A stretch of 64,000 bases of DNA from an uncultured Lachnospiraceae bacterium (GCA_951800685.1 CATOJY010000011.1:17295-81294), one strand, 5' to 3'; counted from the first letter of the stretch, positions 46,581 through 55,419 are shown. Notes: generated by a model not told the origin, from the letters alone. Made by a program: numbers and translations.

Positions 46581-46609
46581 TTGTAACAGGTGTCAAAGAA
46601 TGTTATAAT
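46581..46609 (+). promoter_or_regulatory. Promoter of the type III restriction-modification operon
   Basis: TTGTAA (46581-46586), 17-bp spacer, perfect TATAAT (46604-46609) with a TGn extension. It is about 30 bp before the mod start. Confidence 0.8.
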
Positions 46610-46640
46610 GGGGTGCAGGATAAGGAGATGGTCGATTATA

Positions 46641-48617
46641 ATGGATAGAATGAGAATGGAATCTGTGAACAGAACAGAACAGAATATTGAAAAGATAAGA
46701 GATTTATTTCCTAACTGCGTAACTGAGATTCTCGATGAAGAGAGGAGTACGCCGCATGAAAGAGTGTACAGGAAAGCGGTCAATTTTGATCTTTTGAAGC
46801 AGATGCTTTCCGATGAAGTGATTGCAGGTCCTGAGACTTTTGAATTTACCTGGGTGGGGAAGAGAAACGCAATCGTGGAGGCAAACAAGCCTATCCGTAA
46901 GACATTGCGCCCCTGTTATGCAGAGAGTCTTAACTGGGAGGAAACAGGAAATCTCTATCTGGAAGGGGACAATCTTGCGGTACTCAAACTGCTGCAGGAG
47001 AGCTATTTAGGAAAGGTGAAAATGATCTATATCGATCCCCCCTACAATACGGGACATGATTTCGTCTATCCGGATTCGTATGTCATGGAAGGTGTGGAAT
47101 ATGATGAAAGATCCGGCTATTGTGATGCCAATGGGAATATAAATTATCAGAGGGAACACAGCGCTTCCTCCGGCCGGTTTCATTCTGACTGGTGCTCCAT
47201 GATCTATGCGCGGTTGCTTCTGGCGCGTAATCTTTTGCGGGAAGACGGTGTAATCTTTCTCTCAATCGACGATAAGGAGCTTGACGATTTGATGAAGATT
47301 GGAAATGAACTGTTTGGCAAGGACAACTTTCTTGCATGTTTTCCCAGAGTGACTAAGAAGGCTGGCAAATCTTCGGAAGCGATTGCAAGAAATCATGATT
47401 ATGTGCTGGCTTACAGCAAAAGCGCATCGCCGGCCCTGTTTCTTCCAGTACATACGGATGAAGGTTTTAGATACAGCGATGAGTATGAGGAGGAGAGAGG
47501 GAAGTACAAACTGAATCAGACGCTGGACTACGACAGCCTGCAGTACAGCGCCAGTCTGGATTATCCCATTACGATTGAGGGAGAGACGTTCTATCCAGGA
47601 GGTTCTTATGAAAAGTATCTTGCACGGCGAAACGGCGGACATGCACGGGCCGACTGGGCATGGCGCTGGAGCGAGGAACTGTTCCGGTTTGGCAGGGAGC
47701 ATGGCTTTATTGTAGTAAAAAAGTACGACGGTCATTCACGCATCTATACGAAGACCTATGAAAGGTGCAGGATCGTGAGAAACGGCGGTTCATTTACGTT
47801 AGAGTACAGGCAGAGGAGAAAGCCTATTTCGACATTGGAGTTTGTGGCTAACGAATATTCCAACGATAATTCCAAAAAAAATCTTGTCCAGTTATTCGGC
47901 AGTGGTGTTTTTGATTACTCAAAACCGGTATCACTGCTCAAGATGCTGGTACAGTATGCGACCCAGAAAGATGACATTGTGCTGGATTTCTTTGCAGGAT
48001 CTGCAACGACAGCTCATGCGGTCATGCAGAGGAATGCGGAGGATGGTGGAAAACGTAAATTTATTATGGTACAGATTCCGGAACCGTGTGCAGAGAACAG
48101 TGATGCGTATAAGTCAGGGTATTCCAATATTTGCGAGATTGGCAAGGAACGTATCAGGCGCGCCGGTAGGAAGCTAAAGGCAGAGTACCCCTTAGCGGCA
48201 CAAGACTTGGATGTGGGTTTCCGGGTGCTGAAACTAGACGAAGGCAACAGGAAGGATGGCTATTACAACCCGGTGCAATACAATCAGGAAATGCTTGCGT
48301 TGTTGGAATCCAATATAAAAGAGGACAGAACGGATATGGATCTTCTCTTTGGCTGTCTGTTGTCCTTTGGGCTGCCGCTGCACCTTCCCCATATTTCTGT
48401 ATATATGGAAGAATGCACCATACATACATACAATGACGGAGATCTGGTGGCATGTTTTCAGGAGAAGATACCCGACAGCGTGATCAGAAAGATTGCAGAA
48501 CAGAAGCCGCGCAGGGTGGTATTCCGTGACAGCGGCTTTGCAGACAGCGCCTCCAAAATAAATGCGGAAGAACTGTTTAGGATGTTGGCGCCAGATACAC
48601 GGATTAGGGTAATCTAA
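46641..48617 (+). CDS. mod: Type III restriction-modification system methyltransferase (Mod)
   Basis: DNA adenine methyltransferase (beta class) that recognises the target site and directs the complex. The catalytic motif IV is DPPYNTG (residues 132-138 from the ATG at 46641) and the SAM motif DFFAGSATTAHA is downstream (449-460), the order expected for N6-adenine beta-class enzymes. The middle (about 200-420) is the variable target-recognition region, so specificity cannot be predicted. The start is set by the promoter 30 bp upstream: an earlier in-frame ATG at 46590 lies inside it. The length of 658 residues fits type III Mod. A 61-bp gap separates it from the next gene. Confidence 0.93.
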   Translation: MDRMRMESVNRTEQNIEKIRDLFPNCVTEILDEERSTPHERVYRKAVNFDLLKQMLSDEVIAGPETFEFTWVGKRNAIVEANKPIRKTLRPCYAESLNWEETGNLYLEGDNLAVLKLLQESYLGKVKMIYIDPPYNTGHDFVYPDSYVMEGVEYDERSGYCDANGNINYQREHSASSGRFHSDWCSMIYARLLLARNLLREDGVIFLSIDDKELDDLMKIGNELFGKDNFLACFPRVTKKAGKSSEAIARNHDYVLAYSKSASPALFLPVHTDEGFRYSDEYEEERGKYKLNQTLDYDSLQYSASLDYPITIEGETFYPGGSYEKYLARRNGGHARADWAWRWSEELFRFGREHGFIVVKKYDGHSRIYTKTYERCRIVRNGGSFTLEYRQRRKPISTLEFVANEYSNDNSKKNLVQLFGSGVFDYSKPVSLLKMLVQYATQKDDIVLDFFAGSATTAHAVMQRNAEDGGKRKFIMVQIPEPCAENSDAYKSGYSNICEIGKERIRRAGRKLKAEYPLAAQDLDVGFRVLKLDEGNRKDGYYNPVQYNQEMLALLESNIKEDRTDMDLLFGCLLSFGLPLHLPHISVYMEECTIHTYNDGDLVACFQEKIPDSVIRKIAEQKPRRVVFRDSGFADSASKINAEELFRMLAPDTRIRVI

Positions 48618-48678
48618 TCAAAAACGACGCCAGATCCAGGGAATTTAGGTACAGACAAAAGAAGGCAGGGGAAAACAG

Positions 48679-49782
48679 ATGGGATATATTACAGTGGACG
48701 GTACAGTAATCTGTAAGGCTCCGTCAGAAAAGGAATTAGATCAGAGGGAAATAGAACAGATCGTCTCCCATACGGCGAATACCTGGCAGAGTGGCAGAGG
48801 AGCCGACGAGACCAGGAGAGATACCGTGCAGGGTAAGAAGGCGGAATTGGCTTTAGAGGGTTTTCTACACAGGAGAAGCCAGATCCAGTATCTGTCCTAT
48901 GATAAGTTCCGGGAAGACGGCTATCAGAAGCATGCACCATTTGATGGTATTCTTTTCCGCAGAGATACTGCACCAAAGCTGCTTGAGTACCTGATCGGCA
49001 GGATCAATGATGATGTGGCTGGCAGTGACAAGGGGCAGATCGGTGCGGTGCTTAGAAAGGAACTGGCAGCATGTGGCGTTTACACAATGGAGATCAAATC
49101 CTCTTCCCTGAAAAAGAGGGACTATGAAGGCGTTTCTGCTCTAAGCGGAGAGGAAGAAAGAGTGGTAGAAGAGGATGGGACAGTTTTCATTTATGTCAGA
49201 ACAGAAGAAGAGTATCAGCAGATAGTAAATAATATCAAAAGATGGGACTTTTTTGTATACCCTTATTATAAGCGGAAAAGTGAAGAAATTCAAACTTTTT
49301 ATGATTATGCAGAATCTGTCAGGGCTAATACACCGGATAGGGAAAGACAGCAGAGTAATTGGAGGTTTCTACATGATCTGATCGTAGCAGAATATGATAA
49401 TGCTTGCGATATTTACACAAGATTATATTTTGACTATGAGACGGGTGAGATTTATTTTCCTGGTTATCTCAAGAAAGGGGATTTCTACAAGAAGCCGCGT
49501 ATTGCCCACATGCCAGGAGGAAAGTCAGGACAGGCGTTGTACTACATGCGGAGTATCGCGGATGGGCGGTCTTTTGGGGAAATTGACCAGGACATTGCTT
49601 CCTGGCATTTTGGGGACGAAGCAGCCTATGGCAGATTATTTGCAGGTGACAGAAGGGAATGTATAAGATGCGGAGCCGACCTGCAGATCTGCAATGTGAC
49701 GACAAGACGGGCCTATAGATACCGATGTTATAGCTGTGGTGCATGGTATGATATGGATGAGGTAAACGGTGCTGGAAGATGA
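48679..49782 (+). CDS. Unknown third gene of type III RM operon: possible PD-(D/E)XK nuclease with zinc ribbon
   Basis: Not a gene I recognise. It lies between mod and res and overlaps res by 4 bp (ATGA), so it is translated with the restriction subunit. The N-terminal half has a spacing like the PD-(D/E)XK nuclease core: Glu56 in GKKAELALEGF, Asp89 in PFDGILF and Glu138-x-Lys140 in YTMEIKSSS. A middle region (about 165-300) holds further alpha/beta elements, and the C-terminus has a zinc ribbon with cysteines at 328, 331, 350 and 353. A nuclease, an accessory DNA-binding subunit, or a self-protection or regulatory protein are possible readings. The nuclease reading rests on motif spacing only. 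Confidence 0.6.
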   Translation: MGYITVDGTVICKAPSEKELDQREIEQIVSHTANTWQSGRGADETRRDTVQGKKAELALEGFLHRRSQIQYLSYDKFREDGYQKHAPFDGILFRRDTAPKLLEYLIGRINDDVAGSDKGQIGAVLRKELAACGVYTMEIKSSSLKKRDYEGVSALSGEEERVVEEDGTVFIYVRTEEEYQQIVNNIKRWDFFVYPYYKRKSEEIQTFYDYAESVRANTPDRERQQSNWRFLHDLIVAEYDNACDIYTRLYFDYETGEIYFPGYLKKGDFYKKPRIAHMPGGKSGQALYYMRSIADGRSFGEIDQDIASWHFGDEAAYGRLFAGDRRECIRCGADLQICNVTTRRAYRYRCYSCGAWYDMDEVNGAGR

Positions 49783-52610
49783 GATTACAGTTTAAACAGC
49801 AGGCATTTCAGGCGGATGCAGCGAGGGCAGTGGTGGATGTCTTTGCTGGACAGCCATTTTATGATCCTTCTTTTCAAAGGGAGGAAGGGGAGAATACTGG
49901 AGAAGGGCTGGATCCTATTGTATGGGGCAACCAGAAGATTGTATCGACGCTTTCGGATGAGGTGATCCTGGAACAACTGCGTGAAGTACAGAAAGCCAAC
50001 CAGATTCAACCGTCAGGGAAGCTGGAAGGACATTATAATCTGACCGTTGAAATGGAGACGGGCGTCGGGAAGACGTATACTTACATTAAGACGATGTACG
50101 AATTAAACCGCGTTTATGGGTGGAGTAAATTCATCGTCGTGACGCCGAGCGTTGCTGTCCGCGAGGGGGTCTATAAAACTTTTCAGATGACACAGGAGCA
50201 TTTTGCGGAAGAATACGGCAGGAAGATCCGTTTCTTTCTCTATGATTCTTCCAGGTTGATGGAGATCGACCGCTTTGCATCGGACCGCTCCATGCATGTC
50301 ATGATCATTAATGCGCAGGCGTTTCATGCTAAGAGCAGGGAAGCCAGGCGTATTTATGTGCAGATGGACGCGTTTGGAGCCAGACGGCCTATTGATCTGA
50401 TCGCCAGGACAAATCCTATTGTGATTATAGATGAACCACAGTCCGTAGAAGGAAGACAGACGAAGGAAAACCTAAAGCAGTTCCAGCCGTTGATGACGCT
50501 TCGCTATTCTGCAACCCATAGAGCGGACAGCATCTATAATATGGTCTATCGTCTGGATGCAGTGGATGCCTATCGCAGACAGTTGGTGAAAAGGATCGCG
50601 GTAAAAGGGATCACGGAAAACAGAAGCAGCGCTGTGGACAGTTATGTCTATCTGGAAGGGATTCATCTCTCCAGAACGGCGCCGATGGCATCACTACAAT
50701 TTGATTGTAGGACAACGTCCGGGATCCAGAGGAAAACAAAAAGGGTCGGGATTGGATTTGATCTTTACGCCGCCTCCGGCGAATTGGCGGAATATAAGGA
50801 AGGATATGTAGTCAAACACATTGACGGCAGGGATGATTCCGTTGAATTTTTCAATGGAATCAGGATCTATGGCGGAGATGTGATTGGGGAAGTACAAGTA
50901 GAAGGGCTGCGCAGAATTCAGATCCGGGAGACGATCTTATCGCATATCGAGCGGGAGCGACGGCTGTTTTATCAGGGAATCAAGGTGTTGTCGTTGTTTT
51001 TTATCGATGAAGTAGCGCATTACAGAGAGTATGATGAAATGGGACAGCAGCGAAATGGCGTTTATGCTGAAATATTCGAGGAAGAATATCAGGATATCAT
51101 TGCCACGATGCAGGAACGAAGCGGTGAGGAAGCGTATAGACACTATCTGGCGTCGATTCCGGTTGCGGACACGCATGCAGGCTATTTCTCGATTGACAGG
51201 AAAGGGCGTATGGTGGATCAAACGACGGGAGATGACAGGAAGAATAAGCTCTCGAATGATCATGATGCCTATGAGCTGATCATGAAGAATAAAGAACTGC
51301 TTCTGGACCAGGACCCTGATAGGTCTCCAGTAAGATTTATCTTCTCACATTCTGCGCTTCGGGAAGGTTGGGATAATCCTAATGTGTTTCAGATCTGTAC
51401 GTTAAAACAAAGCGGCAGTAATATCCGCAGACGGCAGGAAGTAGGCCGTGGTCTAAGGCTGTGCGTGAACCAGGAGGGGGAGCGCATGGATGAGAGTGTA
51501 GTGGGAAACGAAATACACGACATCAATGTGCTGACAGTGATCGCCAGCGAAAGCTATGAAAGCTTTGCCAAAGGACTGCAGACAGAGATTTCGGAAGCGC
51601 TTATGGACAGAAGGAACATGGAGGGAGAGTATGACAGCGTAGTTATGCTGCCGGAGAATGCCCGCGGTAATCAGGTAGAACTGCAGGTGGAACAGGAGAA
51701 GCTGGACAGTAAGGAATTTCAGGCGCTGTGGTCCAGGGTAAGTCCTAAATCTGTCTATAGGGTCAGGTTTGACACAAAGGAGCTGGTAGAAGAGACAGCG
51801 GCCCTTCTCGACAGCATGCTTCGTGTATCTGACCATTATGTTAAAGTGGAATCTGGGCAGATGAGGGGAATTTTTTGCGAAGAGGAAACAGATTCTGGCG
51901 TTGCGCTGATGAAGAAGTCCCGCGTGTATTACGAAAGCAAGACAAGGACTGCTCCAGAGCAAGGGGTGAAGTATGATCTGCTTACCAGACTTGTGGATGA
52001 GACAGGATTGACCAGAAAGGCGGTCGTGCAGATTATGACAAGTATGAAGCAGTCTGTCTTTGAACAGTTTAAGGTGAACCCAGAGGAATTCATCCGCCAG
52101 GCTTCTGTATTGATAAACCGTCAAAAGACAGTTGTTATGACAAGACGGATCAGCTATATGTCATTGGAGGGAACGTTTGGAACAGACATTTTTACCGCGC
52201 CTTTGATCAGGGGTAGATTGGGGCAGAATGTCATGCAGGCAGGGAAGCACCTGTATGACTATGTCCAATACGATACGGAAAGAGAGAAGGTTTTTGCTGA
52301 GAAGCTGGAAGTGACAGAGGAAGTGGCGGTTTATGCGAAGCTGCCGGATGCCTTCTACATTTCTACGCCTGTGGGGCGTTACCGGCCAGATTGGATTATT
52401 GCTTTTCAGGAAGGAACGGCAGCACACACTTTTTTTGTGGTGGACACAAAGGTGATTGCGGATACCGGGAAGCAGATGATCGAGCAAATAAAGAGGCAAT
52501 GTGCGCGGGAACACTTTAAAGCTGTCAGCAATGGCGAAATTGTCTATGACGTGGTAGAAAGTTTTGATGAATTTATGGACAGGGCATTAAGTGGAGTGAT
52601 CACAGAATGA
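49779..52610 (+). CDS. res: Type III restriction subunit (Res), SF2 helicase-nuclease
   Basis: ATP-dependent restriction subunit that, with Mod, translocates on or scans DNA and cuts at paired sites. SF2 motifs: METGVGKTYTYIKTM (Walker A, Lys98), DEPQ (218-221), YSATHRAD, and motifs V-VI in SHSALREGWDNPNVFQI and RRQEVGRGLRL. The C-terminal nuclease region has PD at 870-871 (YRPDWIIAF) and D889-T-K891, spaced as in EcoP15I-type enzymes but with Asp where Glu is usual. The length of 943 residues is typical. It ends about 90 bp before the hairpin that doubles as a biotin operator. Confidence 0.92.
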   Translation: MRLQFKQQAFQADAARAVVDVFAGQPFYDPSFQREEGENTGEGLDPIVWGNQKIVSTLSDEVILEQLREVQKANQIQPSGKLEGHYNLTVEMETGVGKTYTYIKTMYELNRVYGWSKFIVVTPSVAVREGVYKTFQMTQEHFAEEYGRKIRFFLYDSSRLMEIDRFASDRSMHVMIINAQAFHAKSREARRIYVQMDAFGARRPIDLIARTNPIVIIDEPQSVEGRQTKENLKQFQPLMTLRYSATHRADSIYNMVYRLDAVDAYRRQLVKRIAVKGITENRSSAVDSYVYLEGIHLSRTAPMASLQFDCRTTSGIQRKTKRVGIGFDLYAASGELAEYKEGYVVKHIDGRDDSVEFFNGIRIYGGDVIGEVQVEGLRRIQIRETILSHIERERRLFYQGIKVLSLFFIDEVAHYREYDEMGQQRNGVYAEIFEEEYQDIIATMQERSGEEAYRHYLASIPVADTHAGYFSIDRKGRMVDQTTGDDRKNKLSNDHDAYELIMKNKELLLDQDPDRSPVRFIFSHSALREGWDNPNVFQICTLKQSGSNIRRRQEVGRGLRLCVNQEGERMDESVVGNEIHDINVLTVIASESYESFAKGLQTEISEALMDRRNMEGEYDSVVMLPENARGNQVELQVEQEKLDSKEFQALWSRVSPKSVYRVRFDTKELVEETAALLDSMLRVSDHYVKVESGQMRGIFCEEETDSGVALMKKSRVYYESKTRTAPEQGVKYDLLTRLVDETGLTRKAVVQIMTSMKQSVFEQFKVNPEEFIRQASVLINRQKTVVMTRRISYMSLEGTFGTDIFTAPLIRGRLGQNVMQAGKHLYDYVQYDTEREKVFAEKLEVTEEVAVYAKLPDAFYISTPVGRYRPDWIIAFQEGTAAHTFFVVDTKVIADTGKQMIEQIKRQCAREHFKAVSNGEIVYDVVESFDEFMDRALSGVITE

Positions 52611-52696
52611 CGGATTTATATCCTGTATAACGTATACATTTACAGTATGAGGACATAGAAGGAGAAAGATGTTGATTCGGGTGACTGCTCTTTTTG

Positions 52697-52751
52697 AAGC
52701 AGCCTATTGTTAACCGATATAATTATATGGTTGACAATAGGCTGCTTTTTT
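52697..52751 (+). terminator. Terminator of the RM operon, overlapping the biotin operator
   Basis: A 19-bp stem, 52697-52715 with 52729-52747, has one G-T pair and a 13-nt AT-rich loop, followed by TTTT. It is placed correctly to end the res transcript. Confidence 0.8.
52707..52737 (+). promoter_or_regulatory. BirA-type biotin operator upstream of bioY
   Basis: TTGTTAACC (52707-52715) and GGTTGACAA (52729-52737) form an inverted repeat with 13-bp spacing, resembling the known Firmicute BirA site (TTGTTAACC, 14-16 bp, GGTTAACAA). The right arm contains the -35 box of the bioY promoter, so biotinyl-AMP-bound BirA would block transcription. Confidence 0.8.
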
Positions 52752-52759
52752 GCTATTTT
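52731..52759 (+). promoter_or_regulatory. Promoter of bioY
   Basis: TTGACA (52731-52736), 17-bp spacer, TATTTT (52754-52759), about 53 bp before bioY. The -35 box is part of the operator's right arm. Confidence 0.75.
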
Positions 52760-52812
52760 AAATAACAAGAAAAAGGTACGATTACTTATCCAGGAAAAGG
52801 AGTGAAGAAAAC

Positions 52813-53364
52813 ATGAGACAAAAAAGCAGGATCCAGAAAATAGCCATATGCAGTCTGTTTACGGCACTGACAGCGGTGGGAGCGTTTATCAAGATACCGG
52901 TTCCGGTGGTCCCCTTTACACTGCAGTTTTTGTTCACGATGCTGGCAGGGCTTCTCCTGGGTGGCAGGCTGGGAGCGGTTAGTGTGGGAGCCTATGCGCT
53001 TCTTGGACTGGCAGGGCTTCCCATATTTGCGGAAGGAGGCGGCTTCTGGTATGTCTTAAAGCCGAGCTTCGGCTATATTCTGGGTTTTATCCTGGCGGCC
53101 TATGTGACAGGCAGGCTGACGGAGAAGCCAGAGGGACTGACTCTTAGCAGGATTCTGATTGCGAATTTTATCGGGCTGGCTATCGTTTACGGGGCTGGCA
53201 TGGTGTACTACTACATCATCTGCAATTATGTGATCAATACGCCGATTGGGCTGTGGCCGCTGTTTCTGTACTGCTTTTTACTGGCGGTGCCGGGGGATAT
53301 CTGCTTGTGTTTTGTGGCAGCAGTGTTGACGAAACGTATTAAGCCGGTGATTGCCAGAATGTAG
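52813..53364 (+). CDS. bioY: Biotin ECF transporter substrate-binding protein BioY
   Basis: Membrane S-component that binds biotin and, with a shared ECF energy module (EcfA, A', T, not in this window), imports it. The 183 residues form six helices; family phrases include IPVPVVPFTLQFLF near 27-40, LLLGGRLGAVSVGAYALLGL and GFILAAYVTGRL. It lies under the BirA-type operator, so uptake should rise when biotin is short. It is followed by a 206-bp leader before bioB. Confidence 0.95.
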   Translation: MRQKSRIQKIAICSLFTALTAVGAFIKIPVPVVPFTLQFLFTMLAGLLLGGRLGAVSVGAYALLGLAGLPIFAEGGGFWYVLKPSFGYILGFILAAYVTGRLTEKPEGLTLSRILIANFIGLAIVYGAGMVYYYIICNYVINTPIGLWPLFLYCFLLAVPGDICLCFVAAVLTKRIKPVIARM

Positions 53365-53570
53365 CGATACGACAGCGTCTTTTAACGGCAAAAGGTCTCT
53401 GCAGCAGTATAGGCGGCGGGAATCAGGTTGAATAAATTCTCCGAGGAGCAATTTAGTTCAACAAACTGAACAAATTCTGCTGATCGCAGAGCAGAATCTG
53501 AAATTGTGCTTGCGTCCTTAGCGCAAAGCGCTTCTGAATGTAGGGAAAGAGGTAAAGGAGGATAAGGCGG
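53365..53570 (+). other. bioY-bioB intergenic leader with small hairpins
   Basis: No promoter match is obvious. GTTCA/TGAAC (53456-53460 with 53467-53471) and ATTCTGCT/AGCAGAAT (53474-53481 with 53490-53497) are perfect short stems in a row. They could be a processing site or a weak attenuator separating uptake from synthesis genes. No second BirA-like site was found. Confidence 0.35.
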
Positions 53571-54545
53571 ATGAGTTTTGCGGAAGAGATGAAGGATAAG
53601 ATATTGCGGGGAAAATGGATCAGCGGACAGGAGGCGCTGCGGCTGGCGGAGGAACCGATTGAAGAGCTGCGGCTGGCGGCGGATGAGATCCGCAGGAAGG
53701 TATGTGGAAGCGGCTTCGATCTGTGCACGATCGTCAATGCAAAATGCGGCAGATGTTCCGAGGACTGCCGGTACTGTGCCCAGAGCGCCCATTACCGAAC
53801 GGCCTGCGAGGAGAGTTATCCGCTGCTTTCCACACAGGAGCTGTTGGAGGATGCAAGACGCAACGCGCAGCAGGGCGTTTTGCGGTATTCGATCGTGACA
53901 TCCGGCAAGAGGCTCTCCGAAGAGGAGGTGGAGCAGGCCTGTGAGAGTATCCGCAGAATCAGGGCGGAAATCCCGATTGAGGTATGTGTCTCCTTCGGCC
54001 TGCTGGACGAGGCGCAGTTTCGGAAGATCAAGGCGGCGGGCGCGTCCAGGGTGCACTGTAATCTGGAATCCTCGGCACGTTATTTTCCGTCGGTCTGCAC
54101 GACCCACACTTATGAGGAGAAGATTCGGACGCTGCGGGCGGCGAAGCGGGCAGGGCTGTCCATCTGCTCCGGTGGGATCCTGGGTCTGGGAGAGACGATG
54201 GAGGATCGGATCGACATGGTGCTGACAGCCAGGGAGCTGGGGGTAAAGTCGATTCCGGTGAACCTTCTCAATCCGATTCCGGGGACGCCCTATGAGAACC
54301 GGGTCCCGCTTGACAATGAGGAGGCGTGCAGGTGTGTGGCGCTGTTCCGCTTCCTGATTCCGGATGCGTCGATCAGGCTGGCGGGCGGAAGAGGGCTGCT
54401 GGGCGACAAAGGGGAAGCATGTTTCTTAAGCGGCGCCAATGCGGCCATCTCCGGCGATATGCTGACGACGGCCGGCATTACGGTGGAGACGGACATGGAA
54501 CTGCTGCGCAGTTCAGGATTCGAGGTGAAGCGACACGATGGCTAA
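53571..54545 (+). CDS. bioB: Biotin synthase
   Basis: Radical SAM enzyme that inserts sulfur into dethiobiotin to make biotin. The cluster motif is CSEDCRYC (Cys62, 66, 69), with downstream phrases CTIVNAKCGRC, VTSGKRLSEEEV, NLESSARYFPSVCTTHTYEEK-like region and GLGETMEDRID. The conserved Arg/Cys for the second [2Fe-2S] cluster lie in HCNLESS and SIRLAGGR. The length of 324 residues is typical. AAAGGAGG sits 9 bases before the ATG. The gene is visibly more GC-rich than its surroundings and ends overlapping bioD by 8 bp. Confidence 0.96.
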   Translation: MSFAEEMKDKILRGKWISGQEALRLAEEPIEELRLAADEIRRKVCGSGFDLCTIVNAKCGRCSEDCRYCAQSAHYRTACEESYPLLSTQELLEDARRNAQQGVLRYSIVTSGKRLSEEEVEQACESIRRIRAEIPIEVCVSFGLLDEAQFRKIKAAGASRVHCNLESSARYFPSVCTTHTYEEKIRTLRAAKRAGLSICSGGILGLGETMEDRIDMVLTARELGVKSIPVNLLNPIPGTPYENRVPLDNEEACRCVALFRFLIPDASIRLAGGRGLLGDKGEACFLSGANAAISGDMLTTAGITVETDMELLRSSGFEVKRHDG

Positions 54546-55224
54546 GAAAATTTTTATTACCGGCACCGGCACGGATGTGGGCAAGACTTATGTGACGGGC
54601 CTGATCGTAAAAAAGTTAAAAGAAAGCGGCATGAACGCTGCCTACTATAAAGCAGCCATGAGCGGCAACGAGCGGACGGAGGAAGGGATGCTGCTTCCCG
54701 GTGATGCGCAGTATGTGAAGACGGTATCGGGGATTGAACAGTCTCTTGCCTGCATGTGCCCTTATGTCTATGAGGCTGCGGTCTCGCCCCATCTTGCCTC
54801 ACGGATCGAGGGGAATCCGGTCATGCTGCAGGAGGTGGTAAAGGGTTTCGAGGAGGTCTGCCGGCAGTACGATTATGTGACTATGGAGGGCAGCGGCGGC
54901 ATTCTGTGTCCGATTTGTTTTGATGAGAGGGAGCTGTGGCTGGAGGATGTGATCAGGGAGCTTGGCTTATCCAGCCTGATCGTGGCCGATGCGGGGCTTG
55001 GTACGATCAACAGCGTAGTGCTGACTGTGGAATACATGCGTGCGAAGGGTCTTCCCGTGAAGGGTATCATCTTCAATCGTTTTCATCCGGGAGACAGCAT
55101 GGAGGAAGATAATCTGCGCATGTGTGAGCACAGGACGAAACTGCCGGTGCTTGCCTGCGTGGAAGCTGACAGCGGGACACTCGACATAGAGATTGGGAAG
55201 CTGACAGCGCTGTATGAGGACTGA
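54538..55224 (+). CDS. bioD: Dethiobiotin synthetase
   Basis: ATP-dependent carboxylase that closes the ureido ring of 7,8-diaminopelargonate. The P-loop is GTGTDVGKT (residues 9-17), with the conserved Lys/Thr and ATP-contacting EGSGGI (near 120) and NRFHPGD. The length of 228 residues is normal. The start lies inside bioB, so the two are translationally coupled. The C-terminus KLTALYED is repeated, in altered form, by the 31-bp tandem array that begins at the stop codon. Confidence 0.95.
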   Translation: MAKKIFITGTGTDVGKTYVTGLIVKKLKESGMNAAYYKAAMSGNERTEEGMLLPGDAQYVKTVSGIEQSLACMCPYVYEAAVSPHLASRIEGNPVMLQEVVKGFEEVCRQYDYVTMEGSGGILCPICFDERELWLEDVIRELGLSSLIVADAGLGTINSVVLTVEYMRAKGLPVKGIIFNRFHPGDSMEEDNLRMCEHRTKLPVLACVEADSGTLDIEIGKLTALYED

Positions 55225-55384
55225 GGCAAATTTAACAGCACTACATGAGGGCTGATGGAAAATTAACGGCACTGCATAAGGGCTGATGGAAGGCTAACGG
55301 CACTGCATGAGGACTGCCGGAAAGTTAACGGCACTGCATGAGGACTATCAGAAAGCCGGCAGTGTTATATAAGGATTGACGGAA
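55218..55384 (+). repeat. 31-bp tandem repeat array derived from the end of bioD
   Basis: Copies start at 55218, 55249, 55280, 55311 and 55342 (the last degenerate), with a partial copy at 55373. The consensus is close to GGRCTGAYGGAAARTTAACG plus GCACTGCATGA. The last 31 bp of bioD before 55218 align as a further copy, and the copies can be read as KLTALHED-like codons, so the array seems to have grown from the gene's 3' end. Because 31 is not a multiple of three, the copies are in shifting frames and are not coding. The array fills the bioD-bioA gap. Confidence 0.85.
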
Positions 55385-55419
55385 AACAAAAACAGGGCAG
55401 GACAAAGGAGGCATACGAG

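Noticed and set aside
48419..48434. CATA tetranucleotide repeat at the end of mod
   Set aside because: Only three perfect units. Phase-variable type III mod genes carry long tracts, usually near the 5' end, so switching is unlikely.
46472..52700. Mobile island carrying the restriction operon
   Set aside because: No integrase, transposase or flanking direct repeat was seen, and the tRNA-Ala is 3.3 kb away with no repeat of its 3' end near the operon.
55218..55384. CRISPR array
   Set aside because: The 31-bp units are directly adjacent with no unique spacers, and no cas gene is near.
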